Assembly: GCA_003152695.1 (NCBI GenBank)
Contig: PMAT01000134.1
Location: forward strand, 1 to 39,332
Source of the DNA: Acidobacteriaceae bacterium
Lineage (GTDB): Bacteria > Acidobacteriota > Terriglobia > Terriglobales > Acidobacteriaceae
DNA length: 39,332 nt
Reading direction: 5' to 3'
In this document: positions 8,446 through 16,038 of the stretch, in pieces
How the letters are laid out: the number at the start of each line of letters is the position of its first letter
Numbering within the stretch: the stretch's first letter is position 1
Translations under genes and position numbers: made by a program
Notes under the pieces: model-generated
The model's database searches: none
What the model was told of the DNA's origin: nothing
What the model saw: the letters and a program-made list of their open reading frames with translations, nothing else

Positions 8446-9168
8446 ATGGCGGGAGCAACAACCTTGAGTGACCTCGCAAGTGCGCTGGATGTCCGCACCG
8501 CGGAAGCCTCGATCGTGGCCGAACTGAAGACCGGATCGGAAGATGCTTTTTACTGGCTCATCGCGCACTATAACCAGCCGGTTTACAGTCTGGTGTACCG
8601 GATTCTGGACGATCCGTCCGACGCCGCCGACACCGCCCAGGAAGTCTTTATCAAGGTGTTTCGCGGGATCAGGAATTTCAACGCCGACTCCAGCCTGAAG
8701 ACCTGGATCTACCGGATTGCGGTGCATGAGGCGTCCAACCATCGCCGCTGGTGGTTCCGGCACAAGGTGCAGGAAATGTCGATCGAGCCGGCCAGCGGGA
8801 ACGGAAGTGAGCAGCCTTGCCTGGGAATGAAAGACACGCTGGTGGATGAAGGCAAGTCTCCACTGCAAAACGCATATGACGAGGAATTACGGGCCCGGGT
8901 GGAATGCGAACTGAAGGCCCTGAACGAGCCGTATCGGACAACGGTGATTTTGCGCGATATTGAGGAACTCTCTTACGAGGAAATCGCCGAGGTGATGAAT
9001 ATCTCGCTGGGGACGGTGAAGTCGCGGCTGGTGCGCGGACGCGATGCGCTGCGCAAACGCATGGAGCGTCACCTCGAGGATTTCGGAATGGGCCCCGGCG
9101 TGGCGCGCCATAGGAAACAACGCAAGGATGGTTCGGTGGGTGGTCAGAAGGTTGAGGTCATGCCATGA
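8446..9168 (+). CDS. ECF-type RNA polymerase sigma factor (sigma-70 family, RpoE/SigW-like)
   Basis: A 240-residue sigma factor with two domains. Region 2 (about 25-105) contains YSLVYRILDD, DAADTAQEVFIKVFRG and SLKTWIYRIAVHEASN. Region 4 (about 165-220) contains EPYRTTVILRDIEELSYEEIAEVM and the helix-turn-helix ISLGTVKSRLVRGRDALR. A linker of about 50 residues, longer than in minimal ECF factors, separates them. There is a short basic tail after region 4. The frame is open from 8329, but the ATG at 8446 has TGAGGT about eight bases upstream and removes a low-complexity lead, so it is preferred. Its stop overlaps the start of the next gene (ATGA), the usual layout of a sigma/anti-sigma pair; by family precedent the anti-sigma factor holds it at the membrane. 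Target promoters cannot be inferred here. Confidence 0.93.
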   Translation: MAGATTLSDLASALDVRTAEASIVAELKTGSEDAFYWLIAHYNQPVYSLVYRILDDPSDAADTAQEVFIKVFRGIRNFNADSSLKTWIYRIAVHEASNHRRWWFRHKVQEMSIEPASGNGSEQPCLGMKDTLVDEGKSPLQNAYDEELRARVECELKALNEPYRTTVILRDIEELSYEEIAEVMNISLGTVKSRLVRGRDALRKRMERHLEDFGMGPGVARHRKQRKDGSVGGQKVEVMP

Positions 9169-9827
9169 AGTGCTTAATTGCCAAGCGTCTCATGTCGTCG
9201 TACCTGGACGGTGCCGTGACGCGCAGCCAGTTGGCCCAGGTGAATGAACACTTGCAGGGTTGCGAGGACTGCGCCGGATTTTATTCGTCGGCACAGCGGA
9301 TTCAGATGCTGGTTGGGTCGCTGGGGCGAAAAGCCGCGCCGCCCGACCTGGCGCTGCGGCTTCGCGTCGCCGCTTCGCAGGAACTGGCCAACTCCCAGCG
9401 TTCACGATGGGAGATGCTGCGGGTGCATTGGGAGAACGCCTTCAATGCGACCATGGTTCCGGCCACGGCCGGCGTAGTGACCACCTTGATCGTTTTTGGA
9501 CTGCTGATCAGCTTCCTCTATCCCGCGCAAGTGCGCGCAGCCAACGATGTGCCCACCATGCTTTACACCCCGGCGGAATTGCAATTCACGCCGTTTGAAT
9601 TGTCGGGCGTGGCCAACGCGGAGTCGCTGGTCGTGGAGGCTTACGTCGGGACCGATGGCCGGGTAGAGGATTATCGCGTCCTGTCGGCGCCGGAAAATGC
9701 AGAGGACATTCTGCCACAGTTGAAGAACATGCTGATCTTCACCACCTTCCATCCCGCAACCGCCTTCGGACAGCCCACCGCCAGCCGGGTGGTCCTGTCG
9801 TTCTCCAAGGTTCAGGTCAAGGGGTAG
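9165..9827 (+). CDS. membrane zinc-finger anti-sigma factor with C-terminal TonB-like domain
   Basis: A 220-residue protein. Residues 1-45 form an anti-sigma zinc-binding domain with the H-x3-C-x2-C motif at His29, Cys33 and Cys36, and a further Cys3. One hydrophobic helix (about 97-119, TAGVVTTLIVFGLLISFLYP) crosses the membrane. The periplasmic part (about 145-220) has the pattern VEAYVGTDGRVEDYRVLSAP ending in a strand. It resembles the C-terminal domain of TonB-type proteins, an uncommon sensor for this family. Its start overlaps the sigma factor stop by four bases, so the two are made together. By family precedent it sequesters the sigma factor until an envelope signal triggers release or proteolysis. 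The TonB-like reading is from sequence pattern only and is less certain than the zinc-finger and membrane parts. Confidence 0.88.
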   Translation: MKCLIAKRLMSSYLDGAVTRSQLAQVNEHLQGCEDCAGFYSSAQRIQMLVGSLGRKAAPPDLALRLRVAASQELANSQRSRWEMLRVHWENAFNATMVPATAGVVTTLIVFGLLISFLYPAQVRAANDVPTMLYTPAELQFTPFELSGVANAESLVVEAYVGTDGRVEDYRVLSAPENAEDILPQLKNMLIFTTFHPATAFGQPTASRVVLSFSKVQVKG

Positions 9828-9865
9828 GAGGTTCAAATCGTCTCCTCCCAACTATTCATTTTGGT

Positions 9866-9879
9866 GTGACGCGGGTCAC
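9866..9879. promoter_or_regulatory. GTGAC-N4-GTCAC inverted repeat
   Basis: A perfect five-base inverted repeat, GTGACGCGGGTCAC, lies 39 bases after the anti-sigma gene in the 258-base gap before the orphan gene. It could be an operator or chance; it is not followed by a T-run, so it is not a terminator. Confidence 0.2.
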
Positions 9880-10085
9880 CGACACCCCGCCCGTTTCGGA
9901 GCATTGTCGTCCAGTAGTCAAACCCTAAACGCTTCGCTGGTCGGCGGAAGGCTCGCGAAGCGGCGGAAGAGAAACGCAAGGATGCGGCATACGACAGATC
10001 ACACAAGCAGTCTACGGCGGAGGCAACAAAATGAAGGGGTACGACAACCTGACGCAAGAAACGCCCTCTGGGAGTATTACAAAAT

Positions 10086-10613
10086 ATGAACATTCCAGAA
10101 ATTAAGCCCATCCAGCTAACCTCGGAAGAAGCCGACCTCCGCAAGCAAATGGAAGCAGAGCTTTCAGGTCCCGGCATTTATTCAGGAAGAGCAGCCCACT
10201 CCTTATGGCAGTCACTGCACGAGCGCGGCGTAATTCCTGAGGTCAGGGTTCGTGACTTCACTGAGCCGTTTCCGGGGGGACATGAAAAATCACATCGGGA
10301 TCTCTTTGAGAAAAATGGTTGTCTCGGAGACGCCATCTTTGAACACCCGCACTTCGTGAGCTATCTTTGCTATTTTATGGACGGCCCCGCACTCCCAGCC
10401 AAAACTATCGCGGGGTTTCGAAAGATTCTCATCGAAGATTCTGGGACAAGTGGAATGGTGATGGATCAACTATGCAAATTTGTCCGTTCAGAAACTAGAA
10501 GGCTGGGATTGGAACGAGACGTAGCGAGAGAAGAATTTTGGAGACTTGCGCAGGAAGCTGAATATTCCCATGCAAACGCTGTACGGGAAGCTGCGGGCAG
10601 CGCAGGGAAGTAG
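10086..10613 (+). CDS. orphan hypothetical protein, possibly acquired
   Basis: A 175-residue soluble protein with no signal peptide or membrane segment. It looks mostly helical. Recognisable landmarks are a charged Glu-rich start, GIYSGRAAHSLWQSLHERG, FPGGHEKSHRDLFEKNG and a C-terminal helix with EEFWRLAQEAEY. I do not recognise the family. The base composition is visibly richer in A and T than the neighbouring genes, with more A/T at third positions, which suggests recent transfer. A 61-codon frame (9904-10089) ends in an ATGA overlap with its start, but that frame is not convincingly coding. In another frame, bases about 9924-10031 read like the helical, Lys/Glu/Ala-rich end of a lost gene with no start. 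A degenerate type C repeat follows directly. Confidence 0.6.
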   Translation: MNIPEIKPIQLTSEEADLRKQMEAELSGPGIYSGRAAHSLWQSLHERGVIPEVRVRDFTEPFPGGHEKSHRDLFEKNGCLGDAIFEHPHFVSYLCYFMDGPALPAKTIAGFRKILIEDSGTSGMVMDQLCKFVRSETRRLGLERDVAREEFWRLAQEAEYSHANAVREAAGSAGK

Positions 10614-10619
10614 TCAGCC

Positions 10620-10665
10620 TCGTGCCCCAGGTTCGCGTCCCTCGTTTGGACGCCGACATGGGCAG
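10620..10665 (+). repeat. degenerate type C palindromic repeat
   Basis: The stretch reads CGTGCCCCAGG followed by a GCGTCC...GGACGC stem-loop (10636-10652). It is a diverged form of the GGGTGCCCCA-plus-hairpin unit seen at 25500 and 34651. It fills the gap between the orphan gene and the TPR gene. Confidence 0.4.
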
Positions 10666-10769
10666 AGGAAGTTTCGCCGGCCCACCGACATCTCCGATTT
10701 GCGTCCCCCATACTCTGCTCGTAAACTGGAGTAACTGATTCCCCGCCGAAATCGTGTCAGGAGGCTCTT

Positions 10770-12272
10770 CTGGGCTGTTGTCGCCGTTGGTTTGTCTTGC
10801 CGCTCGTGCTGGCGTCGCTAGCCTGCGCCGCACCGGCGCAGTCCAAGGCCACGCTCGATGTGAGCGAGACGTTGTTCAGCGTGGTGTCCGCCATGAACGT
10901 CTGCGGATACGACCAGGAGCTGCCGTCGTCGTCGCCCATCCGCCTGGAAGTTCGCGCTGACCTGGTTGAGGCGAGCAAATCGCCTGCCGCTGCGGCTGCC
11001 GCCAAAGAGATGTGCCGCTTCTATCGCGATCACCAGCCGAGCGATGCCGCACACGATCTGGCGCAATACGTTTCCCTGGCGTTGTACCTGGGGCCGCCGC
11101 CAGATTTCACTCCCAGGGTCAAGGAATCCGACATGCCTCCGGATTCGACCTACGTGTTGGGATTCGTGCCCTTGCTCAAGCAGTATTACGCCGCCGCTGA
11201 TCTGCATTCCATCTGGCTCAAGCACCAAGCTGAATATCTTGCCCTGATCGACCGCTACCACGAGCCGGTCGCGCACATGATCACCGCCGCCGACACCTAC
11301 CTGCGGATGCCACTTGCCGGATATCTGGGCCGCAGCTTCACCGTGTATCTGGAACCGATGAGCGCGCCCGGGCAGGTGAACTCGCGCAATTATCTTCAGG
11401 ATTATTACTACCTGGTGATCTCTCCCGCGGGCGAGAACATCCACATCGACGCCCTGCGGCATACCTATCTGCATTTCGTGCTCGATCCGCTGATTGCCAA
11501 ACGGGCGACGGCGCTGCAGCGGCTGAAACCAGTGCTGGTGGCAGTCCAGAAAGCGCCCATGGCGGACGACTACAAGCTCGATCCTGGACTGCTGGTGGTT
11601 GAATGTGTGATTCGGGCGATAGAAGCGCGGTCCCCGTTCGATCCCAAATTGCCGGAGAAGGAACGCCAGGCCATGTTGCAGCGGGACGAAGCCGAAGGCT
11701 TCATCTTCACCCGGCACTTCTACGACGAATTGCGGGACTTCGAGAAGGAAAACACCGGCCTGCAGGATGCCTTCCCGGACTGGCTGCACAATATTAACGT
11801 GGACCGCGAAAAGAAGCGCGCCAGCCAGATCGAGTTTGCATCGCAAGCTACGCCCGAGGTGATGCGGGCCGCAAAACCTGCAGCTCAACCGAAGGTAAAT
11901 TTGGCCGAGCGCCAGCTGGAGAGCGGCGATCCCGCGGGCGCCCAGAAGCTGGCGGAAGAAGCGCTCCAGGAAAAGGAAGATCCGGCGCGCGCTTATTTCG
12001 TGCTGGCCCGGGCGGCCACCATGAGCGGTAACATGCAAGGTGCGCAGGAGAACTTTCAAAAGGCGCTGAATGCCACCCCCGAACCTCGCATAGCAGCCTG
12101 GTGCCACATCTATTTAGGGCGCATTCTGGATTTGCAGGCGGAGCGGGAAAATGCGCTCGCGCAATATCAGGCGGCGCTCGGCGCCGGGGATGCGTCGGCC
12201 GACACCAAGCAGGCGGCGGAACGCGGGCTCCAGGAACCGTACCAGCCGCCAAACGGAAAGCGGGAGCAGTAA
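10770..12272 (+). CDS. secreted TPR-containing protein, probable CTG start
   Basis: About 500 residues. The signal peptide is GCCRRWFVLPLVLASLACAA, probably cleaved before or after PAQ. The body has no recognised enzyme motif. The last ~130 residues have TPR-like helical pairs (AERQLESGDPAGAQKLAEEA, ARAYFVLARAATMSGNMQGA, WCHIYLGRILDLQAERENAL). The start is odd. The first standard in-frame candidate is a TTG at 10797, which lies inside the hydrophobic core of the signal peptide and has no ribosome-binding site. A CTG at 10770 gives a complete signal peptide with its Arg pair and has a perfect AGGAGG ending five bases before it, so I use it; the frame is closed upstream at 10722. It is followed after 56 bases by a second TPR-type gene. 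It probably acts in the periplasm; the function is unknown. Confidence 0.75.
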   Translation: MGCCRRWFVLPLVLASLACAAPAQSKATLDVSETLFSVVSAMNVCGYDQELPSSSPIRLEVRADLVEASKSPAAAAAAKEMCRFYRDHQPSDAAHDLAQYVSLALYLGPPPDFTPRVKESDMPPDSTYVLGFVPLLKQYYAAADLHSIWLKHQAEYLALIDRYHEPVAHMITAADTYLRMPLAGYLGRSFTVYLEPMSAPGQVNSRNYLQDYYYLVISPAGENIHIDALRHTYLHFVLDPLIAKRATALQRLKPVLVAVQKAPMADDYKLDPGLLVVECVIRAIEARSPFDPKLPEKERQAMLQRDEAEGFIFTRHFYDELRDFEKENTGLQDAFPDWLHNINVDREKKRASQIEFASQATPEVMRAAKPAAQPKVNLAERQLESGDPAGAQKLAEEALQEKEDPARAYFVLARAATMSGNMQGAQENFQKALNATPEPRIAAWCHIYLGRILDLQAERENALAQYQAALGAGDASADTKQAAERGLQEPYQPPNGKREQ

Positions 12273-12328
12273 TAGCTTCGCAGTGACGGGAAAGCGAATG
12301 TATCTTCCCCCGGAAAGGAAAAGCGATA

Positions 12329-13342
12329 ATGAGATCGAATTTCGCAATTTTGACGCTGCTGCTGGCAGCGACGATGACCGTGGCGCAGATGAGGCCGCCC
12401 CAGAGTCAGGCTCCTTATCCTCCCCAGAACCCTTTCCCTAACGCACAGCCGCAATCGCCGAACCCAGCTGGGAACCAGCCGCCAAGCGCCTCCCCGAGCA
12501 ACCCGCAGGCGCCGTCTTCCACCACGGGCGGCCATAAGGTGCTGCAGGCGAAGTCGCAGGATGAGTTGAAGGCCTATCAGGACGCTGTGAGTAAGACTGA
12601 GGCTGCGCAAATGGATGCTGCCGCGAGCGCGTTCGCCGCGAAATACCCCAGCAGCGAACTGAAGGCGTCCCTCTTCATTCGCGCCATGAATCTGTACGGT
12701 CAGGCCAATAATGCGGAGAAGGTGATCGAACTGGGGCGCAAAGCCATAGTCGCGGATCCCACCAATCCGGTGTCGCTGGTACAGGTCGGCGCCGTGTTGG
12801 TGGAGGAGACGCGCGACACCGATATGGATCGCGACCAGCGTCTGGCCGAGGCGGCCAAGGATTCCCAGTCCGCCATCGACAACCTTAGCCAACTGCTGAC
12901 TCCACCGGACGCCACACCGGAACGGATCGCAGCGGTAAAGGCGAGCATTTTGACCATGGCGTATGACACCCTGGGCATGGTTGACCTGAACAAAAAAGAT
13001 CCTGCCGGCGCCGAGCAGCAGTTCTTGAAGGCGGTGGATGCCGGCAAGGCGCAACCGGAAGCGGCGATATTCTTGCGCCTGTCGGTGGCCCAGGACCAGT
13101 TGAAGAAGTATCCCGAGGCACTCGACTCCGCCAATAAGGCCCTGCAGTACGCGACGCAGGGAAGTGCAGCCCAGAATCTGGCCAAGCAGCAACAAGAACG
13201 GCTGCAGAAGCTGATGGCGGCGGGCAGTGGTACAGCGATTCCAAGCAGCATTGCTCCAGCTACGCCTGCTGCGAATCCGCCGGCAGCACAAACGCCGTCT
13301 CAGACACCTCCGGCCCAGGCACCACCGAACCCGCCGCATTGA
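12329..13342 (+). CDS. secreted TPR-type protein with Pro-rich linkers
   Basis: A 337-residue protein with signal peptide MRSNFAILTLLLAATMTVAQ. A Pro/Gln/Asn-rich linker (about 22-68) follows. The helical repeat region (about 75-295) contains LKASLFIRAMNLYGQANNAEK, PTNPVSLVQVGAVLVEE, ILTMAYDTLGMVDLNKKDP and PEAAIFLRLSVAQDQLKKY, the spacing expected of degenerate TPRs. The tail is Pro/Ala-rich and probably disordered. GGAAAGG about nine bases before the ATG supports this start. It follows the other secreted TPR gene and lies just upstream of rnc. TPR proteins of this sort are scaffolds in the envelope; the partner is unknown. Confidence 0.8.
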   Translation: MRSNFAILTLLLAATMTVAQMRPPQSQAPYPPQNPFPNAQPQSPNPAGNQPPSASPSNPQAPSSTTGGHKVLQAKSQDELKAYQDAVSKTEAAQMDAAASAFAAKYPSSELKASLFIRAMNLYGQANNAEKVIELGRKAIVADPTNPVSLVQVGAVLVEETRDTDMDRDQRLAEAAKDSQSAIDNLSQLLTPPDATPERIAAVKASILTMAYDTLGMVDLNKKDPAGAEQQFLKAVDAGKAQPEAAIFLRLSVAQDQLKKYPEALDSANKALQYATQGSAAQNLAKQQQERLQKLMAAGSGTAIPSSIAPATPAANPPAAQTPSQTPPAQAPPNPPH

Positions 13343-13376
13343 TGACACGGACCGCGGCTTTAAAGCCATCGAACGC

Positions 13377-14195
13377 ATGAATCCTGACCCTCATGACCTT
13401 TCCGCGCTGGAGAAAGCTCTCGGACATCGCTTCGCATGTCGCGGTCTGCTGGAACAGGCCCTCACGCACGCGTCCTATGCCCGCGAGCGGGAGTCGCAGA
13501 ATGCGGCCGAGGGATTTCCGGCTGCGGCGGCCGATAACGAGCAGATGGAATTTCTAGGTGATGCGGTGCTGGGTTTCGTGGTGAGCCGGGAACTTTTCCA
13601 GGGTTTTCCCGAATATCAGGAAGGAGAACTTTCCAAGCTGCGCGCGCACCTGGTTAGCGCCAGCCACCTGCTGCGGCCGGCGCGGGAGCTGGAACTTGGG
13701 CAATACCTTCGCCTGGGGAGGGGTGAGGAACGCAGCGGCGGACGCAGCAAGGTGACTCTGCTGGTGGATGCGCTGGAGGCGGTCATTGCCGCCCTGTTCC
13801 TCGATGCCGGCTTGGACGTGGCGCATCGTTTCATTCAGCAATCCATCCTTGAACCCGGCCTCGCCGAAGTGCACCAGGACGGCAGCAGCAAACTCCCGGT
13901 GATTGACTACAAGTCGGCGTTGCAGGAAGCGGTGCACGCCAGTGGACGTTCGCAGCCGCGTTATGTGCTCATTAAGGAAGAGGGCCCCGACCATCGCAAA
14001 GTATTCACCATGGAAGCACAGGTTCCAGCCGCTCCCAACGGGGACAAGGGCTTTGCCCGCCGCGCCCAGGGCAATACCAAAAAGCTGGCCGAGCAAAGAG
14101 CGGCGCGCGCGGCTTGGGATTTTCTACAATCGCTAAAGAGAGGTCCCGAGGCAGAGGATACCGATCCCCCGAGCGACTTCTCGCCACCTTCATGA
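13377..14195 (+). CDS. rnc: ribonuclease III
   Basis: A 272-residue double-strand-specific endoribonuclease, involved in rRNA and mRNA processing. The nuclease domain (about 8-160) carries the signature NEQMEFLGDAVLGF with Glu58 and Asp62, and the second metal pair Asp131 and Glu134 in LVDALEAVIAALFLDAG. The C-terminal dsRNA-binding domain (about 187-257) shows DYKSALQEAVHASG and the end GNTKKLAEQRAARAAWDFL. A polar tail of about 15 residues follows. The frame is open upstream inside the TPR gene, but the ATG at 13377 gives the normal family length. Its stop overlaps the lepB start in ATGA, so it is translationally coupled to signal peptidase. Pairing of rnc with lepB is a common bacterial arrangement. 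Confidence 0.96.
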   Translation: MNPDPHDLSALEKALGHRFACRGLLEQALTHASYARERESQNAAEGFPAAAADNEQMEFLGDAVLGFVVSRELFQGFPEYQEGELSKLRAHLVSASHLLRPARELELGQYLRLGRGEERSGGRSKVTLLVDALEAVIAALFLDAGLDVAHRFIQQSILEPGLAEVHQDGSSKLPVIDYKSALQEAVHASGRSQPRYVLIKEEGPDHRKVFTMEAQVPAAPNGDKGFARRAQGNTKKLAEQRAARAAWDFLQSLKRGPEAEDTDPPSDFSPPS

Positions 14196-14998
14196 ACGAA
14201 GTCCGCACCGAGTTGTCCGTTGAGTCGGTGGCCCAAGAGCCGAAAACTCCCGGGCCGCAGCACCCCTCGCGCAGCCATGCGGGCGGCATGAATTCCCTGC
14301 AATCGCTGGCCACTACGATCGTCATCGCGGTCTTTGTCATCGCCTTCATTGTGCAGGCCTTCCAGATTCCTTCGCCCTCGATGGAGACCACCCTGCTGGT
14401 GGGCGACTACCTGCTGGTGGACAAGGCGCACGACGGAAACTCGGCGTTTTGGCGATGGCTCATGCCTTATCAGCCCGTACGGCGGCAGGACATCATTGTC
14501 TTCCGCTATCCGCTCGATCCGCGGCAGCACTTTGTTAAGCGTGTGGTGGCGGTTCCCGGCGACCGGGTGCGGCTCATCGACAAACACGTTTATGTCGGAG
14601 GCGTTCGTCAGGACGATGCCTACGCCACGTTTCATTGGGAGCAGCGCGATGGATTCCGCGACAATTTTCCCGATGGCAATTTGATGGTCCTCGGAATGTC
14701 ATCGCCATGGTATCTGCAAATTCACAAGCTGCTGGACGACGGTGAGTTGATCGTTCCCGAAGGCTCCTACTTCGTGCTGGGAGACAATCGCGACGACAGC
14801 TCTGACTCGCGCTATTGGGGATTCGTGCCTGCGGAGAACATTGTTGGCCGCCCGCTTGTGATCTACTGGTCAGTGCTGCGATCGGCTTCCGCCGCCGCTG
14901 GCGTGGTTCCGTCTGGTAAACTTTCGAGTCTGGCCTACGACGTTACTCACATGCTGCGCGACGTGCGCTGGCGTCGTATGTTACGCAGCGTGCAATAG
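14192..14998 (+). CDS. lepB: signal peptidase I (first copy)
   Basis: A 268-residue inner-membrane serine protease of family S26, which removes Sec signal peptides. A cytoplasmic lead of about 35 residues is followed by one membrane helix (about 38-57). The nucleophile is Ser63 in PSPSMETTLLVGD and the general base Lys116 in FVKRVVAVPGDRV. Box D/E sequences GSYFVLGDNRDDSSDSRYWGF are intact, so the enzyme should be active. Between the boxes is an insert of about 60 residues (HWEQRDGFRDNFPDGN and onward) shared with the second copy. The C-terminus carries a basic segment without an obvious second membrane helix. The start overlaps the rnc stop by four bases; the longer frame from 14114 is inside rnc and is rejected. 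Confidence 0.95.
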   Translation: MNEVRTELSVESVAQEPKTPGPQHPSRSHAGGMNSLQSLATTIVIAVFVIAFIVQAFQIPSPSMETTLLVGDYLLVDKAHDGNSAFWRWLMPYQPVRRQDIIVFRYPLDPRQHFVKRVVAVPGDRVRLIDKHVYVGGVRQDDAYATFHWEQRDGFRDNFPDGNLMVLGMSSPWYLQIHKLLDDGELIVPEGSYFVLGDNRDDSSDSRYWGFVPAENIVGRPLVIYWSVLRSASAAAGVVPSGKLSSLAYDVTHMLRDVRWRRMLRSVQ

Positions 14999-15044
14999 GA
15001 CGGTTTCCGATTGGCGTGTTTGAGAGATGAAAAACTTTATCGCC

Positions 15045-15112
15045 TGTCATCCTGAGCGACGAGTCCGGTCGCCATGGCGACCGGACGAGGAGTCGAAGGA
15101 CCCCTATATTGC
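15045..15112 (+). repeat. type B dispersed repeat, copy 1
   Basis: It begins GTCATCCTGAGCGACGAG and ends GAGTCGAAGGACCCCTATA. Between these lies a perfect 24-base palindrome, 15063-15086 (GTCCGGTCGCCA arms). The same frame recurs at 19500 and at 35572/35739. It fills most of the 215 bases between the two lepB genes, a stretch with no other feature. Confidence 0.85.
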
Positions 15113-15213
15113 CCACCCACTTTTGCCGGGCAAGTCATTGACCGAGTGAAGCCGAAGGGGTGGTAAATGATTTTCGACAGGTGCGCCCCTCCAAGGCGTA
15201 AGGAAGAGTGCTT

Positions 15214-16038
15214 TTGGCTACGACGAAAAAGACTGTGAAGACTGCGCCCAACAAATCTGCGGGAGCGGAAAAATCGGAGAAGGCGGAGAAACCGCAGAAG
15301 CCGGAAAAGCCGAAGGAGACAACTGCGGAATTTATCGCCTCGATCGCCATTGTGCTGGTGACCGGGCTGTTCATTATCACCTTCGCGCTGCAAGCCTTCA
15401 CCATTCCATCGAGTTCGATGGAAAACACTCTGCTCATTGGCGACCACGTATTCGTGGACCGCATGTTGCTGGCCCCGCAAACCAACTGGCTCGGCAAGCT
15501 GATTCCCTATCGTGAACCTCGCCACGGCGACATCTTCGTCTTCATCTCCCCGGCCCAGCCCGGTCTTTACGTCGTCAAACGCGTCATGGGTGTCCCGGGT
15601 GACCGGATTCATCTCCAGGACGGGGTGGTGTACCGCAACGGAGAACGCCTCGATGAGCCCTATGTCATCCGCAGAGGCGATTACAACGGGTACCGCGATA
15701 ATTTCCCCAGCGTGCCGGTCAGCGATTTCGAAGATGTAACCCCGGAGTGGCGCCTCACCATGCCCTCGCACTTGCAGAACGGCGACCTAGTCGTGCCGCC
15801 AGGCAGCCTCTTCGCCATGGGCGACAATCGCGACGTCAGCCTCGATTCCCGCTACTGGGGTTTCGTGCCGCGCGAGAACGTCATCGGACGGCCCATGTTC
15901 ATCTACTGGTCGTTCGTCACGCCGCGCGATGAGTACGAACGGCAGGGTCTCGGCGATCGCATCCAGTGGATGTTTAATATCCTGTTCCACTTCTTTGATC
16001 AGACCCGCTGGTCCCGCATGTTCCACGTGGTGCGTTGA
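15214..16038 (+). CDS. lepB: signal peptidase I (second copy)
   Basis: A 274-residue paralogue of the preceding gene. It differs in its N-terminus, a Lys/Glu/Pro-rich cytoplasmic tail (about 1-38, EKSEKAEKPQKPEKPKE). One membrane helix follows (about 39-60). Catalytic residues are conserved: Ser68 in PSSSMENTLLIGD and Lys122 in VVKRVMGVPGDRI. GSLFAMGDNRDVSLDSRYWGF completes the active site. The same DGFRDNFP-like insert (GYRDNFPSVPV) occurs as in copy 1, which supports a local duplication. The start is most likely TTG at 15214, seven bases after AAGGAAG; a GTG at 15208 is too close to that site. Its stop shares a base with the next start (TGATG), coupling it to the AsmA-like gene. Confidence 0.93.
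   Translation: MATTKKTVKTAPNKSAGAEKSEKAEKPQKPEKPKETTAEFIASIAIVLVTGLFIITFALQAFTIPSSSMENTLLIGDHVFVDRMLLAPQTNWLGKLIPYREPRHGDIFVFISPAQPGLYVVKRVMGVPGDRIHLQDGVVYRNGERLDEPYVIRRGDYNGYRDNFPSVPVSDFEDVTPEWRLTMPSHLQNGDLVVPPGSLFAMGDNRDVSLDSRYWGFVPRENVIGRPMFIYWSFVTPRDEYERQGLGDRIQWMFNILFHFFDQTRWSRMFHVVR

Noticed and set aside
9827-9848. Terminator after the anti-sigma gene (GGAGG...CCTCC)
   Set aside because: The stem is only five bases with a long loop, and there is no T-run after it.
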